The notes beneath the pieces are model-generated. The model searched no databases, was not told the origin of the DNA, and saw only the letters and a list, made by a program, of their open reading frames with translations. Below, piece by piece: positions 7,650-16,418 of a stretch of DNA of 32,649 nt (position 1 is the first letter of the stretch; each line of letters starts with the position of its first letter). The stretch lies in the NCBI GenBank assembly GCA_015068065.1, contig SVLE01000016.1:1-32649 (forward strand), in the 5' to 3' direction. The stretch comes from Oscillospiraceae bacterium. Lineage in GTDB: Bacteria; Bacillota; Clostridia; Oscillospirales; Oscillospiraceae. The position numbers and the translations under genes are program-made.

Positions 7650-8903
7650 TTACTCCTGAACCACTTTGCCGTCATACAGGTCGTGTGCCCGAACGATGAC
7701 CTGATTTCCCGCCCGAAGCACGCGCTTGCCCTCGTCCAGCGGCTTGACCACATAGAACTGCGTACCCTCCGCCAGGACCTGCACCTTCTTAAATTCCGCC
7801 TGTCCGTTGACCAGTGCATAGACGCCGGTGGTGCTGACCTTCTGCTCCTGCCCCGTTTCCTTGTCCGTAACGGTTTTGGTCAGAATATGGACCGCATCCT
7901 TGGGCACGCGCAGGCCCGGGTCACTGTCAAAGATGACCTCCACGGTCTGGCGGCGCAGGAGCGTGGTATCGGCCAGATAGCGGTCAGAGGACAGCAGAAC
8001 GGTGCACCGGCCGTCCTGAGGCTGGCTGATGGAGTCCACCCGCATGTCCACATCCCGGGAAAAGTCACCGGTAAAACGGACGACCGCTGTTTTGCCAAGG
8101 GTCAGCCGTTCCGCCGCATCCACGGGCAGATTCGCCGCCAGATACCAGCGGTTGGCGGTGATGATTTTGCCCAGGGCTCGCTCATCGCTCAGCACTCCCC
8201 GGTCCAGTAGGGTATCCAGATCCAGCGGAGTGAGCCGCGCGGCGGCATCGGGTGTAATATCCTCGTAGCCGTCCACCTGCGCCGAGAAGGTGCCCGCCTC
8301 TCGGGCATAGACACGGCTTGTATCCTGCGTGGAGCGGGTCTGCAGGGCACGAAGCTGACGGGATATCTCATTCAAACGGGAGGGATCCACCCCCTGCCCA
8401 TAGGTATAATCACGCTTGAGCACCGCCCGTTTCAGATCCAGCACCCGATCTTCCAACCGCCCGAAATCTCCTGCCGCACCATCGGTACGCAGGGCGATCA
8501 CCGCTCGGACCACATCCTGCTCCAACTCGGCCACCCCTCCGCCAGGGTCAGTCTGGGTGGTAGCATACTGCAGAAGCTCCGCCTCCAGCGTCAGCTGTTG
8601 GATCTGCGCTTTGCGGTCCAGTGCCTGGCTGTCACGGTACAGCACAGCCACCGTCTGACCCGCACCTACCCGTTCCCCCTCGCCGGGGGTCACGTCGGCA
8701 ATACCCACGCCGGCAGGGAGCACCTGCTCCTGTCGCACGATCAGCGCCTCCGCCTTCACGCTGTCGTTGACGGTGTAGGTATAGGCCACCGCAGTGGTCA
8801 GAGGGTCTGTCATGCCCCGGAACAGGTACACGGCAAAATAGACCGCAAGACATGCGGCCAGAAGAAACATAACCAGTTTTGTTATGGTGGTGCCTTCCTT
8901 CAT
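7650..8903 (-). CDS. HlyD-like membrane-anchored adaptor protein
   Basis: The 417-residue protein has one N-terminal transmembrane segment (about residues 10-29) and a large external part. It contains a biotinyl-lipoyl-like half (GVGIADVTPGEGERVGAGQTVAVLY), a helical region (about 95-190), and a beta-rich C-terminal part similar to HlyD/membrane-fusion adaptors (VPKDAVHIL, VYALVNGQAEFKKVQVL). Such adaptors normally work with an ABC or other exporter, but no transporter gene is next to it. It sits between hfq (36-bp gap) and yggS (13-bp gap), so it is probably in the division operon. Its ribosome site (GAGAG) is weak. The family assignment is by pattern; the function is unknown. Confidence 0.75.
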   Translation of the reverse strand: MKEGTTITKLVMFLLAACLAVYFAVYLFRGMTDPLTTAVAYTYTVNDSVKAEALIVRQEQVLPAGVGIADVTPGEGERVGAGQTVAVLYRDSQALDRKAQIQQLTLEAELLQYATTQTDPGGGVAELEQDVVRAVIALRTDGAAGDFGRLEDRVLDLKRAVLKRDYTYGQGVDPSRLNEISRQLRALQTRSTQDTSRVYAREAGTFSAQVDGYEDITPDAAARLTPLDLDTLLDRGVLSDERALGKIITANRWYLAANLPVDAAERLTLGKTAVVRFTGDFSRDVDMRVDSISQPQDGRCTVLLSSDRYLADTTLLRRQTVEVIFDSDPGLRVPKDAVHILTKTVTDKETGQEQKVSTTGVYALVNGQAEFKKVQVLAEGTQFYVVKPLDEGKRVLRAGNQVIVRAHDLYDGKVVQE

Positions 8904-8939
8904 GGAAAACTCTCTCTTTCTGTGGGGACAATGCCCCGG

Positions 8940-9176
8940 TTACGTAGTGGTCGGTTCCTCCCACTCCAGAGGAACGGGTCGTTCGGGAACAATTGTGGAT
9001 ATTGCATGTTTGTAAATAACCTGCTGTTTGCCGTCGGTCATAAGTACCACGGTAAAGGGGTCAAAGCCGGACACCTGCCCCCGCATTTGAAATCCGTTCA
9101 TTAAAAACACGGTGACGGGCCGCCGCTCACGGCGGATCTGGGTAAGGAACATTTCCTGAAGATTGGTTTTCTGCAT
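8940..9176 (-). CDS. hfq: RNA chaperone Hfq
   Basis: Hfq is a hexameric Sm-like protein that binds A/U-rich RNA and promotes sRNA-mRNA pairing. The 78-residue protein matches the family: N-terminal helix [10 protein letters not shown], Sm1 strand segment [19 protein letters not shown], and the Sm2 motif IYKHAIS (YKHA at 55-58). The start at 9176 follows AAGGAG; an in-frame extension upstream overlaps miaA and is not real. The short C-terminal tail is typical of Gram-positive Hfq. It follows miaA by 53 bp, the widespread miaA-hfq order. Confidence 0.96.
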   Translation of the reverse strand: MQKTNLQEMFLTQIRRERRPVTVFLMNGFQMRGQVSGFDPFTVVLMTDGKQQVIYKHAISTIVPERPVPLEWEEPTTT

Positions 9177-9229
9177 GTTGACGCACTCCTTTTTCTGTTT
9201 CGCGGACACAGTCTGTCCGAGTGCATCTA

Positions 9230-10171
9230 TCATATTCCAAATTCTTCCAGTTTTTCTGTCGAAATACGCAGGGCTTGGGCAAAATTCGGATTTTCTCCCC
9301 AGTGTAGCCAGTGGGCAGAGGGGTTTCTTCCAAACCACGTCAGCTGGCGCTTGGCGTACTGGCGGGAACGCAGTTTGATCTCCTCCGCCGCCCGCAGTAC
9401 ATCACCGTCAACGCGCAGGGCGCTGACCATCTCTTTGTAGCCGATGGCCTGCATAGCGGTGCATTTGTCCGGGACACCCCGGTCCAAAAGGCCCTTCACC
9501 TCATCCACAAGCCCCATGTCCATCATCTCGTCCACACGGCGGTCAATACGCGACCACATATCCTCCCGCCGTTCAAAGGCGAGGGCAAGGGTGAGCGCCT
9601 CATACCGGGGCGGAATGGCTTTTGTTTCCAGATTGTGCTGTGATATGGTCTTTCCCGTGGAGTAAAACACCTCCAGCGCCCGGATGATGCGCTTGGCATC
9701 ATTGGGGTGCAGGCGAGCGGCGGCCTCCGGGTCGATTTCACCCAGTTGGGCCAGCATGGCTTCGCCGCCCTTTTGGGCAAATTCCGCCTCCAGCTGTCCC
9801 CGCAGGGCGCTGTCCGGATCAAAAGCGGCAAAGTCCCGGCCCGAGAGGAGGGAATCAATATAAAGTCCCGTGCCGCCGGCCAGAATGGGCACCTTCCCTC
9901 TGGCCAGAATATCATCCACACATTTGGCGGCCATGTCCACGTACCGGGCCACAGAAAAGTCCTCCTCCGGCTCGGCTACATCCAGCATGTGGTGGGGTAC
10001 GCCCCGCATTTCCTCTGCCGTAGGCTTGGCCGTTCCGATATCCATAGTACGGTAGATCTGCATGGAGTCGGCAGACACCACCTCACCGTTTTTGGCAAGG
10101 GCCAGCTCCACCGCCAATCGGGTCTTGCCCGAGGCCGTTGGACCGCATATAACTACGATTTTCGGAGCCAT
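9230..10171 (-). CDS. miaA: tRNA dimethylallyltransferase MiaA
   Basis: MiaA transfers a dimethylallyl group to N6 of A37 in tRNAs reading UNN codons, the substrate for MiaB. The 313-residue protein has the P-loop GPTASGKT (10-17), the DSMQIYR motif with the catalytic aspartate, the GTAKP block, [11 protein letters not shown], and a C-terminal [11 protein letters not shown] segment. It lies 36 bp after mutL and ahead of hfq. Together with miaB at the head of the same gene run it supplies the full ms2i6A37 pathway. Confidence 0.97.
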   Translation of the reverse strand: MAPKIVVICGPTASGKTRLAVELALAKNGEVVSADSMQIYRTMDIGTAKPTAEEMRGVPHHMLDVAEPEEDFSVARYVDMAAKCVDDILARGKVPILAGGTGLYIDSLLSGRDFAAFDPDSALRGQLEAEFAQKGGEAMLAQLGEIDPEAAARLHPNDAKRIIRALEVFYSTGKTISQHNLETKAIPPRYEALTLALAFERREDMWSRIDRRVDEMMDMGLVDEVKGLLDRGVPDKCTAMQAIGYKEMVSALRVDGDVLRAAEEIKLRSRQYAKRQLTWFGRNPSAHWLHWGENPNFAQALRISTEKLEEFGI

Positions 10172-10207
10172 GGTGTCACCGCCTTTCCGTTTTGCATCAA
10201 CTCAACT

Positions 10208-12175
10208 TTATGCCCGCTTAAACTGCTTTTCCAGATCCTTTTTGGTCAGTTCAATGGCCACGGGCCGGCCGTGGGGGCAGTATTTCACTTCGCCGTCCAT
10301 CACCGCCCTGGCCACCCGTTCCAGCTCCTGAGGGCTGGACTTCCAGCCTCCCTTGATGGCGGCTTTGCAGGCCATGGTGTGAAGCACCTCATCCCGGGCG
10401 GCGGACGGGTCTGCCCGCCCGGTGGACAGCAGTCTGACCGCGATCTCGGTCAGGGTAGATACGATATCCCCTTCGTCCACGTCAAAGGGAGCCTGCCGCA
10501 CAATGAGGTCTTTGGTGCCGAACTCCTCCACCTCAAAGCCGAACTCGGCCAGCAGGGACAGATTGTCCGCCAGCACCGACCGTTCCTCCGCCTCCGGAGC
10601 AAAGGTCACCGGGGTGAGCAGGGTTTGCATCATGGGCGCATAGCCCTCCGCCTTCATGCGGTCAAAATTCATCCGCTCGTGGGCGGCGTGCTTGTCGATC
10701 AGAAGCACCGTTTCCCCCTGCTCCACCAGAATGTAAGTTCGGAACAGCTCTCCGGCGATCTTCCACGGCTCTTCGTCGTCGCAAAGTTCGCTGTGCGCCG
10801 TTTCCGCCTGAGGGCAGAAACTCTGCATCGCTTCCTTGCTCCTCCTCTCCAAACCGAACCCACTTCGCTGGGCTTCGGTTTGGGTCGCGGCTTCGCCGCA
10901 TTTTACTTCACTTGCTTCCGGCTCCGGTTTAGACTGAGGAATCGTCTCGGCTTTGGGCGCAGGTTCCCACAGTACGTCCACCAGCTTGGGCGCACGGGTG
11001 GGGACAACGGTTTTTTCCGGCGTGGCCGTCTGTACCGGTGCGGATTTGGGCGCGGTGAAATCGTGCAAAGGGAGCGCCGTCCCCGCGGGCTTGGCCGGGG
11101 GGATGGGCGTGGCGTTGAATTTGATCTGATTGGGGGTAACGGTATCGTGAGCCTTGGGCTTTTCCAGCACCGCGGCCGGGTGACTGCGCTCCCCGGTCAG
11201 GGCGCTGAGCACTGCGTGGTACACGGCGGAAAAGACCTGCCGCTCGTTGGTAAACTTGACCTCCGTCTTGGTGGGGTGGACATTTACATCCACCATGCTC
11301 AGCTTCGTTTGCAGGTGGAGCACACAGCCGGGGAACTTGCCCACCATGCGCTGATTGGCATAGGCCTCCTCCAGCGCCGCAGTCATGACCTTGGACTTCA
11401 CATAGCGTCCGTTGACGAAGAAGTGCTGATAATTCCGACTTCCCTTGCAACACACGGGTAGGGTGGCAAAGCCGGATACACTCATATCCTCGCCACTGCC
11501 CTGCACTTCCTTAAACCCAAGAGCAAGGTCGCGGCCCAGCACGGCGTAAATGGCAGACTGAAGCTTACCATCCCCGGGTGTGAGCAGTTCCTGCCTGCCG
11601 TCCCGGATAAACTTGACGCTCACCTCCGGGTGGGCAAGGGCAAGTCGCTGGACCACGGCAAAGACCGCCGCACCTTCTGCGGCATCCTTTTTCATGAACT
11701 TCAGCCGGGCGGGGGTGTTGAAAAACAGGTCACGCACCACCATGGTGGTTCCCTCGGGACAGCCCGCCTCCTCCACGGCACCGGCAACCCCGCCCTCCAG
11801 AGACAGCGAGGCTCCAAACTCCGCACCGGGAGTACGAGTCATCACATCGATGCGGGCCACGGCGCAGATAGCGGCCAGGGCCTCGCCACGGAACCCCAGA
11901 GTGCCGATTGCCTCCAGATCGTACTCGGTGCGCAGTTTGCTGGTGGCGTGACGCAAAAAGGCGGTAGCCAGCTGATCCGGCTCCATACCGCACCCGTCAT
12001 CGGTTACACGGATGAGGGACATGCCACCGTTGGCGATCTCCACCGTCACCTTTTTGGCTCCGGCGTCGATGGCGTTTTCCATCAGTTCTTTGGCCACGCT
12101 GGCCGGACGCTCCACCACCTCACCGGCGGCGATCAGGTCGGCTACGTGGGGATCCAATACTTGGATGTTGGGCAT
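10208..12175 (-). CDS. mutL: DNA mismatch repair protein MutL
   Basis: MutL couples MutS mismatch recognition to strand removal. The 655-residue protein has the GHKL ATPase domain at the N terminus (E33-N37 in ELMENAIDAG; DDGCGM; GFRGEAL), the transducer domain to about 330, a proline-rich linker (about 340-465), and the C-terminal dimerisation/endonuclease domain with DKHAAHE (from D494), ACKAAIKGG (about 602) and CPHGRP (633-638). These last motifs mark the endonuclease-active type used where MutH is absent. The endonuclease signature DQHA-x2-E-x4-E appears here with K for Q and D for the last E. The linker carries a palindrome-rich insert. The start follows AAGGGGG. Confidence 0.97.
   Translation of the reverse strand: MPNIQVLDPHVADLIAAGEVVERPASVAKELMENAIDAGAKKVTVEIANGGMSLIRVTDDGCGMEPDQLATAFLRHATSKLRTEYDLEAIGTLGFRGEALAAICAVARIDVMTRTPGAEFGASLSLEGGVAGAVEEAGCPEGTTMVVRDLFFNTPARLKFMKKDAAEGAAVFAVVQRLALAHPEVSVKFIRDGRQELLTPGDGKLQSAIYAVLGRDLALGFKEVQGSGEDMSVSGFATLPVCCKGSRNYQHFFVNGRYVKSKVMTAALEEAYANQRMVGKFPGCVLHLQTKLSMVDVNVHPTKTEVKFTNERQVFSAVYHAVLSALTGERSHPAAVLEKPKAHDTVTPNQIKFNATPIPPAKPAGTALPLHDFTAPKSAPVQTATPEKTVVPTRAPKLVDVLWEPAPKAETIPQSKPEPEASEVKCGEAATQTEAQRSGFGLERRSKEAMQSFCPQAETAHSELCDDEEPWKIAGELFRTYILVEQGETVLLIDKHAAHERMNFDRMKAEGYAPMMQTLLTPVTFAPEAEERSVLADNLSLLAEFGFEVEEFGTKDLIVRQAPFDVDEGDIVSTLTEIAVRLLSTGRADPSAARDEVLHTMACKAAIKGGWKSSPQELERVARAVMDGEVKYCPHGRPVAIELTKKDLEKQFKRA
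10814..10899 (-). repeat. Palindrome-rich in-frame segment in the MutL linker
   Basis: Three perfect or near-perfect hairpins follow one another inside mutL: GCAGA-AAC-TCTGC (10814-10826); CCAAACCGAA with TTCGGTTTGG (10849-10858, 10874-10883) enclosing a CCCA/TGGG stem; and GCGGC-TTC-GCCGC (10887-10899). They encode roughly residues 426-454 of the unstructured linker, in a protein stretch rich in Glu, Arg and Ser with two odd Cys. Such stacked palindromes are not expected from coding constraint and resemble a palindromic element inserted in frame. I cannot test for other copies. Confidence 0.5.
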
Positions 12176-12186
12176 AGGAGAAACCC

Positions 12187-12227
12187 CCTTGTCACAAGGT
12201 CAATGCCTTCCCCCCACAGGGGGGAAG
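12187..12227 (-). repeat. REP-like hairpins between mutS and mutL
   Basis: A perfect 9-bp stem CTTCCCCCC/GGGGGGAAG (12207-12215, 12219-12227) with a 3-base loop fills the 58-bp mutS-mutL gap. Next to it is the palindrome CCTTGTCACAAGG (12187-12199), which on the minus-strand mRNA overlaps the purine-rich ribosome site of mutL. There is no T-run, so it is not a standard terminator. It could be a dispersed palindromic repeat or an RNA-stability element. Confidence 0.55.
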
Positions 12228-12233
12228 CCTTAT

Positions 12234-14843
12234 TTATCCGTTCAGGTCTTGTTTCAGTTCCGCCAGCAGATTAAGCGCCTCGATTGGGGAGAGGATGTTC
12301 ACGTCGGTCATGCGCAGTTTGCGCAGGACAGTCTCCCCACCCAAGTCCCCAAGGGACAGCTGACTTTCCACCGGTACACAGGGAGCGGCGCCTCCCACAG
12401 CCCGACCCTCGCCCTGTTCCAGCTCCTCCAGAATGGCGTGAGCCCGCTTGATGACTCGGTCAGGCACACCGGCCAGCCTGGCCACTTCAATACCGTAGCT
12501 CTGGTCAGCCCCGCCCCGGACGATCTTGCGCAGGAAAATCACATCATCCTTGCGCTTCTTGGCGGCAATGTTATAGTTCTTCACCCCGGCCAGCTGACCT
12601 TCCAGAACGGTCAGTTCGTGGTAGTGAGTGGCAAACAGGGTCTTGGCCCCCAGCCGTTTGGGGTCGGCACAGTATTCCACCACCGAGCGGGCGATGGCCA
12701 TGCCGTCATAAGTACTGGTGCCCCGGCCGATCTCGTCCAGAATGAGCAAAGAGCGGCTTGTGGCATTTTTCAGAAGCTCCGCCACCTCGGTCATCTCCAC
12801 CATAAAGGTGGACTGGCCGGCGGCCAGATCATCGCTGGCACCGATACGGGTGAACACCCGGTCCACAATGCCGACGCGGGCGGCTCTGGCGGGGACAAAG
12901 GCTCCCATCTGAGCCATAAGCACGATCAGGGCCACCTGACGCATATAGGTGGACTTGCCCGCCATATTCGGACCGGTAATGACGGCACACAGGTCACCGT
13001 TTCCGTCCATAAAAGTATCGTTTGGCACGAAAACAGCATTTTTCAGCACCTTTTCCACCACAGGGTGACGACCCTCGGTGATGCTGATGACATCGCTTGC
13101 GTCCACCTGGGGCATGCAGTAGTTGTTGGCGGCGGCCACCGTGGCAAAGGAGTTGAGTACGTCCACCTGGGCCACCGCGGCGGCAGATTTCTGGATTTGT
13201 GCCACGCAGGCGCACACCTGTTCTTTCAGCTGACAGAACAGCTGGTACTCCAGCGCCACCACCTTGTCCTGAGCGGACAGAATGGTGTGCTCCAGTTCCT
13301 TCAATTCCTGGGAAATATACCGTTCGGAGTTCACGGTGGTTTGTTTGCGCACCCAGCCCTCGGGAACGAGGTCGGTCTGGGACTTGGCCACCTCAATGTA
13401 GTAGCCGAACACCTTGTTGTAGCTGACCTTCATATTCTTGATGCCGGTCTGGGCCTTGGTGTCCGCCTCCAGCTGAGCCAGCATCTCCGAGCCGTGCTCC
13501 ATCACGTTGCGAAGCTGATCCACATCGGGGTCATAGCCCTCCCGGATGAATTTGCCCTCCCGTACGGAGAAGGGGGGCTCGTCCACCAGCGCCCGGCCGA
13601 TCAGCGCCCGGATTTCGGGCAGATCGTCCAGTTCACTGCGCAAAGACTGAAGCAGGGCAGAGGGGCATCCCTCCAGCAGATCACGGATCTGGGGCAGTTT
13701 TCCCAATCCGTTTGCAAGAGCCACCAGATCCCGGCCGCCGGCGGTGCCGTACACCACCCGGCCGATGAGCCGCTCCAGGTCGGTCACCTCGCGCAGGACC
13801 ACAGACAATTCTTCCCGGGTAATGATGTCCTGCACCAGATCATTTACCGCCTGCTGGCGGCGGCCGATCTGCACCGGGGACAACAGAGGCCGCTCCATCC
13901 AGCCCCGGATGAGCCGTCCGCCCATGGCGGTTTTCGTCTTGTCCAGCACCCACAGCAGAGAACCTTTTTTCTCCTTGGAGCGCAGGGTAGATGTCAGCTC
14001 CAGCGTCTGCCGGGCGGTCAGGTCCAGCTCCATGTACTGTCCGCTGGTGTAATAATTGAAGTTGGCAATATGGCCAAGGTCGGTCTTTTGAGTCTCGTAC
14101 AGATACTGCAAAAGCCCTCCCGCCGTCCGCAGGGCGGCAATATCGTCCCCGGGCAGAGCCTCCAAGCCGGTTTTGAACTGCTTTTCCACCAGTGCCCGGG
14201 CGGCCTCCATGTCAAAGCGCTCCTCCTGCCACAGGGCGGCGGCGCAGTCCAAACGCTCATGCAGAAATTCTCTCAGCCCCTCCATCTCCCACGCGGCAGG
14301 GGAGAGCACCGCCTCCGCGGGATGGAAGCGGCCCAGCTCGTTTTTCAGGTGGTCAACCCCCTCCGCCCCCGCAGGGAAGGAGGTGGCAAACACTTCACCG
14401 GTGGAAATGTCGCACAGACAAAGACCCATGGCCACCCCATCGGCACAGATGGCGCAGATAAAGTTGTTGCGCCCCTCCTCCAGCATAGAGGAGGCAATGA
14501 CCGTACCCGGCGTGATGATGCGCACGATGTCCCGCTCCACAAGCCCCTTGGCAAGGGCCGGGTCCTCCGTCTGCTCACAGATGGCTACCTTGTAGCCCTT
14601 GGCGATGAGCCGGGCGATGTAGCTGTCGCAGGAGTGGTAGGGGACTCCGCACATGGGGGTGCGCTCCTCCTCCGGCTTGTTCCGGTCCCGGGTGGTCAGG
14701 GTCAGGTCCAGCTCCTTGGACACCAACTTGGCGTCCTCGTTGAACATCTCGTAAAAGTCACCCAGACGGAAAAACAGGATGCAGTCGGGATTGCGCTCTT
14801 TTATTTCCAGATACTGACGCATCATGGGGGTCATCTCAGCCAT
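12234..14843 (-). CDS. mutS: DNA mismatch repair protein MutS
   Basis: MutS recognises mispairs and small loops and recruits MutL. The 869-residue protein is full length for MutS1. It has the mismatch-contacting F-x-E motif GDFYE (28-32) in domain I, the connector and lever domains, the clamp, and the ABC-type ATPase with Walker A GPNMAGKST (624-632), the signature region STFMVEM, Walker B LLILDEIGRGTST and FATHYHEL. The C-terminal helix-turn-helix is present (GVPDRVIKRAHAILEELE). The gap to miaB is 22 bp and to mutL 58 bp. Confidence 0.98.
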   Translation of the reverse strand: MAEMTPMMRQYLEIKERNPDCILFFRLGDFYEMFNEDAKLVSKELDLTLTTRDRNKPEEERTPMCGVPYHSCDSYIARLIAKGYKVAICEQTEDPALAKGLVERDIVRIITPGTVIASSMLEEGRNNFICAICADGVAMGLCLCDISTGEVFATSFPAGAEGVDHLKNELGRFHPAEAVLSPAAWEMEGLREFLHERLDCAAALWQEERFDMEAARALVEKQFKTGLEALPGDDIAALRTAGGLLQYLYETQKTDLGHIANFNYYTSGQYMELDLTARQTLELTSTLRSKEKKGSLLWVLDKTKTAMGGRLIRGWMERPLLSPVQIGRRQQAVNDLVQDIITREELSVVLREVTDLERLIGRVVYGTAGGRDLVALANGLGKLPQIRDLLEGCPSALLQSLRSELDDLPEIRALIGRALVDEPPFSVREGKFIREGYDPDVDQLRNVMEHGSEMLAQLEADTKAQTGIKNMKVSYNKVFGYYIEVAKSQTDLVPEGWVRKQTTVNSERYISQELKELEHTILSAQDKVVALEYQLFCQLKEQVCACVAQIQKSAAAVAQVDVLNSFATVAAANNYCMPQVDASDVISITEGRHPVVEKVLKNAVFVPNDTFMDGNGDLCAVITGPNMAGKSTYMRQVALIVLMAQMGAFVPARAARVGIVDRVFTRIGASDDLAAGQSTFMVEMTEVAELLKNATSRSLLILDEIGRGTSTYDGMAIARSVVEYCADPKRLGAKTLFATHYHELTVLEGQLAGVKNYNIAAKKRKDDVIFLRKIVRGGADQSYGIEVARLAGVPDRVIKRAHAILEELEQGEGRAVGGAAPCVPVESQLSLGDLGGETVLRKLRMTDVNILSPIEALNLLAELKQDLNG

Positions 14844-14865
14844 GAGTCCACCGTCTTTCTATCTT

Positions 14866-16278
14866 TTAAATCAACTCTCCGTACAAAGACCACTTGTTGG
14901 CATCGGTGATCTTCACGTCCATAAACTTGCCCACGGCCTGCGCCGGGCCGTCCAGGCGCACCAGACGGTTGCCGGGGGTGCGAGCGGTCAGCGCCCACCG
15001 GGGGTCATCGGAAACGCCGTCCACCAAACAGCGCACCGTCTTGCCCACATACTCCCGGTGCTTTTCCTCAGAGATCTGGTCTTGCAGGGCCACAAGCCGG
15101 TTGAAGTTGGCCAGCTTTTCCTCCCGGCTCATGGGGTCGTCCATAGAGGCGGCAGGGGTGCCCACGCGGGGGGAGTAGATGAAGGTAAACAGGGCGTCGT
15201 AGCGCACCTCTTCCAGCACCTTCAGGGTATCTTCAAATTCCTCGGTGGTCTCACCGGGAAAGCCCACGATTACGTCGGAGGTCAGCACGATATCGGGAAT
15301 GAGCGTCTTCAGGGCGCGCACCTTGTCCAGATACTGCTCCCGGGTATGTCTGCGGTTCATCACCTTCAGTACCCGGTCATTGCCCGCCTGGAAGGGCAGG
15401 TGCAGGACGGGCGCTACCTTTTCGCACTTGGCCATAGTCTCAAACAGCTTTGGGGTGGCGTCTTTGGGGTGAGAGGTCATAAAGCGGATCAGGAACTCCC
15501 CGGGGATGGTGTTCACCCGCTCCAAAAGGTCGGAGAAGTCGATATCCTGCTCCAAATCCTTGCCATAGGAGTTCACATTCTGGCCCAGCAGGGTAATGTC
15601 CTTGTATCCCTGCTCCACCAGCTCGCGCACCTCGGACAAAATCAGTTCCGGGTCGCGGCTTCGCTCCCGGCCGCGGACATAGGGCACGATGCAGTAGGAA
15701 CAGAAGTTGTTGCACCCGTACATCACGGACACCCACGCCTTCACATCCCCCTGACGCACCACGGGAATGCCCTCGGCAATGGAGCCTGCCTCGTCGGGAA
15801 TCTGGAAGATGCGGCCTCTCCGGGTGAGCAGGCCGTGGATAAACTGAGGAAACTTCCACAGCACGTGGGGGCCGAACACCAAATCCACATGGCGGAAGGA
15901 GGCCTTGATTTTGTCGGCCACGTGCTGTTGCTGCATCATGCAGCCGCACAGGCAGATGAGCTGGTCGGGCTTGGCCCGCTTGGTGTGCACCAGCGCGCCC
16001 ACGTTGCCCAACACCCGCTGCTCCGCGTGCTCGCGCACGGCGCAGGTGTTGATGACAATAATGTCCGCTTCTTTCTCATTGGCGGTAAAGTCAAAGCCCA
16101 TTTGCCGCAGATAGCCCCGGATGCGCTCGGAATCCGCCTCGTTCTGCTGACAGCCGTAGGTGTCCACAAAAGCCAGTGGGGTCACGCCCCGGCTTTCGTA
16201 AACACCTTTGATTTCAATGCAATATTGCAGCTGGCGGTCAATCTCCGCCTGCGGGATATGTGAGGTCTGTCTGTCCAT
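14866..16278 (-). CDS. miaB: tRNA-2-methylthio-N6-dimethylallyladenosine synthase MiaB
   Basis: This radical-SAM methylthiotransferase converts i6A37 to ms2i6A37 in tRNA. The 470-residue protein has the N-terminal UPF0004 domain with Cys43 (DTYGCQQNE), Cys79 (NTCAVREHAEQ) and Cys113 (CGCMMQ) for the auxiliary [4Fe-4S] cluster. The radical-SAM motif C189-x3-C193-x2-C196 (CNNFCSYC) and a C-terminal TRAM domain follow. NTCAVRE and the TRAM domain favour MiaB over MtaB or RimO. It starts behind GGAGG and appears to head the miaB-mutS-mutL-miaA-hfq run. Confidence 0.96.
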   Translation of the reverse strand: MDRQTSHIPQAEIDRQLQYCIEIKGVYESRGVTPLAFVDTYGCQQNEADSERIRGYLRQMGFDFTANEKEADIIVINTCAVREHAEQRVLGNVGALVHTKRAKPDQLICLCGCMMQQQHVADKIKASFRHVDLVFGPHVLWKFPQFIHGLLTRRGRIFQIPDEAGSIAEGIPVVRQGDVKAWVSVMYGCNNFCSYCIVPYVRGRERSRDPELILSEVRELVEQGYKDITLLGQNVNSYGKDLEQDIDFSDLLERVNTIPGEFLIRFMTSHPKDATPKLFETMAKCEKVAPVLHLPFQAGNDRVLKVMNRRHTREQYLDKVRALKTLIPDIVLTSDVIVGFPGETTEEFEDTLKVLEEVRYDALFTFIYSPRVGTPAASMDDPMSREEKLANFNRLVALQDQISEEKHREYVGKTVRCLVDGVSDDPRWALTARTPGNRLVRLDGPAQAVGKFMDVKITDANKWSLYGELI

Positions 16279-16338
16279 AAAATCGTCCTCCGACGGTGTG
16301 GTTTGGGTGGATATAAGCGTCCATTTTTACATCTTAAT

Positions 16339-16367
16339 ATCATAGCATTTTTTCGCCCAAAGAGCAA
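16339..16367 (-). promoter_or_regulatory. Promoter of the miaB operon (extended -10)
   Basis: TATGAT (16344-16339) on the minus strand is preceded by TGC, giving an extended -10. TTGCTC lies 17 bp upstream (16367-16362) as a weak -35. No terminator is evident from miaB to divIVA, so this may drive nine genes; internal promoters are possible. Confidence 0.6.
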
Positions 16368-16380
16368 GGGCACAAAGATA

Positions 16381-16414
16381 AAAACCGTCGCGGTCGATTG
16401 ACCGCGGCGGTTTT
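16381..16414 (-). terminator. Terminator of the phosphotransacylase gene
   Basis: A near-perfect 15-bp inverted repeat (AAAACCGTCGCGGTC and GACCGCGGCGGTTTT, one G-T pair) with loop GATT is followed on the minus strand by TTTTTATC. Confidence 0.88.
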
Positions 16415-16418
16415 CGTA

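Noticed and set aside
12012-14909. Plus-strand open frame of 965 codons opposite mutS
   Set aside because: The mutS frame shows all family motifs. The opposite frame is a low-complexity His/Leu/Gly-rich shadow without a ribosome site.
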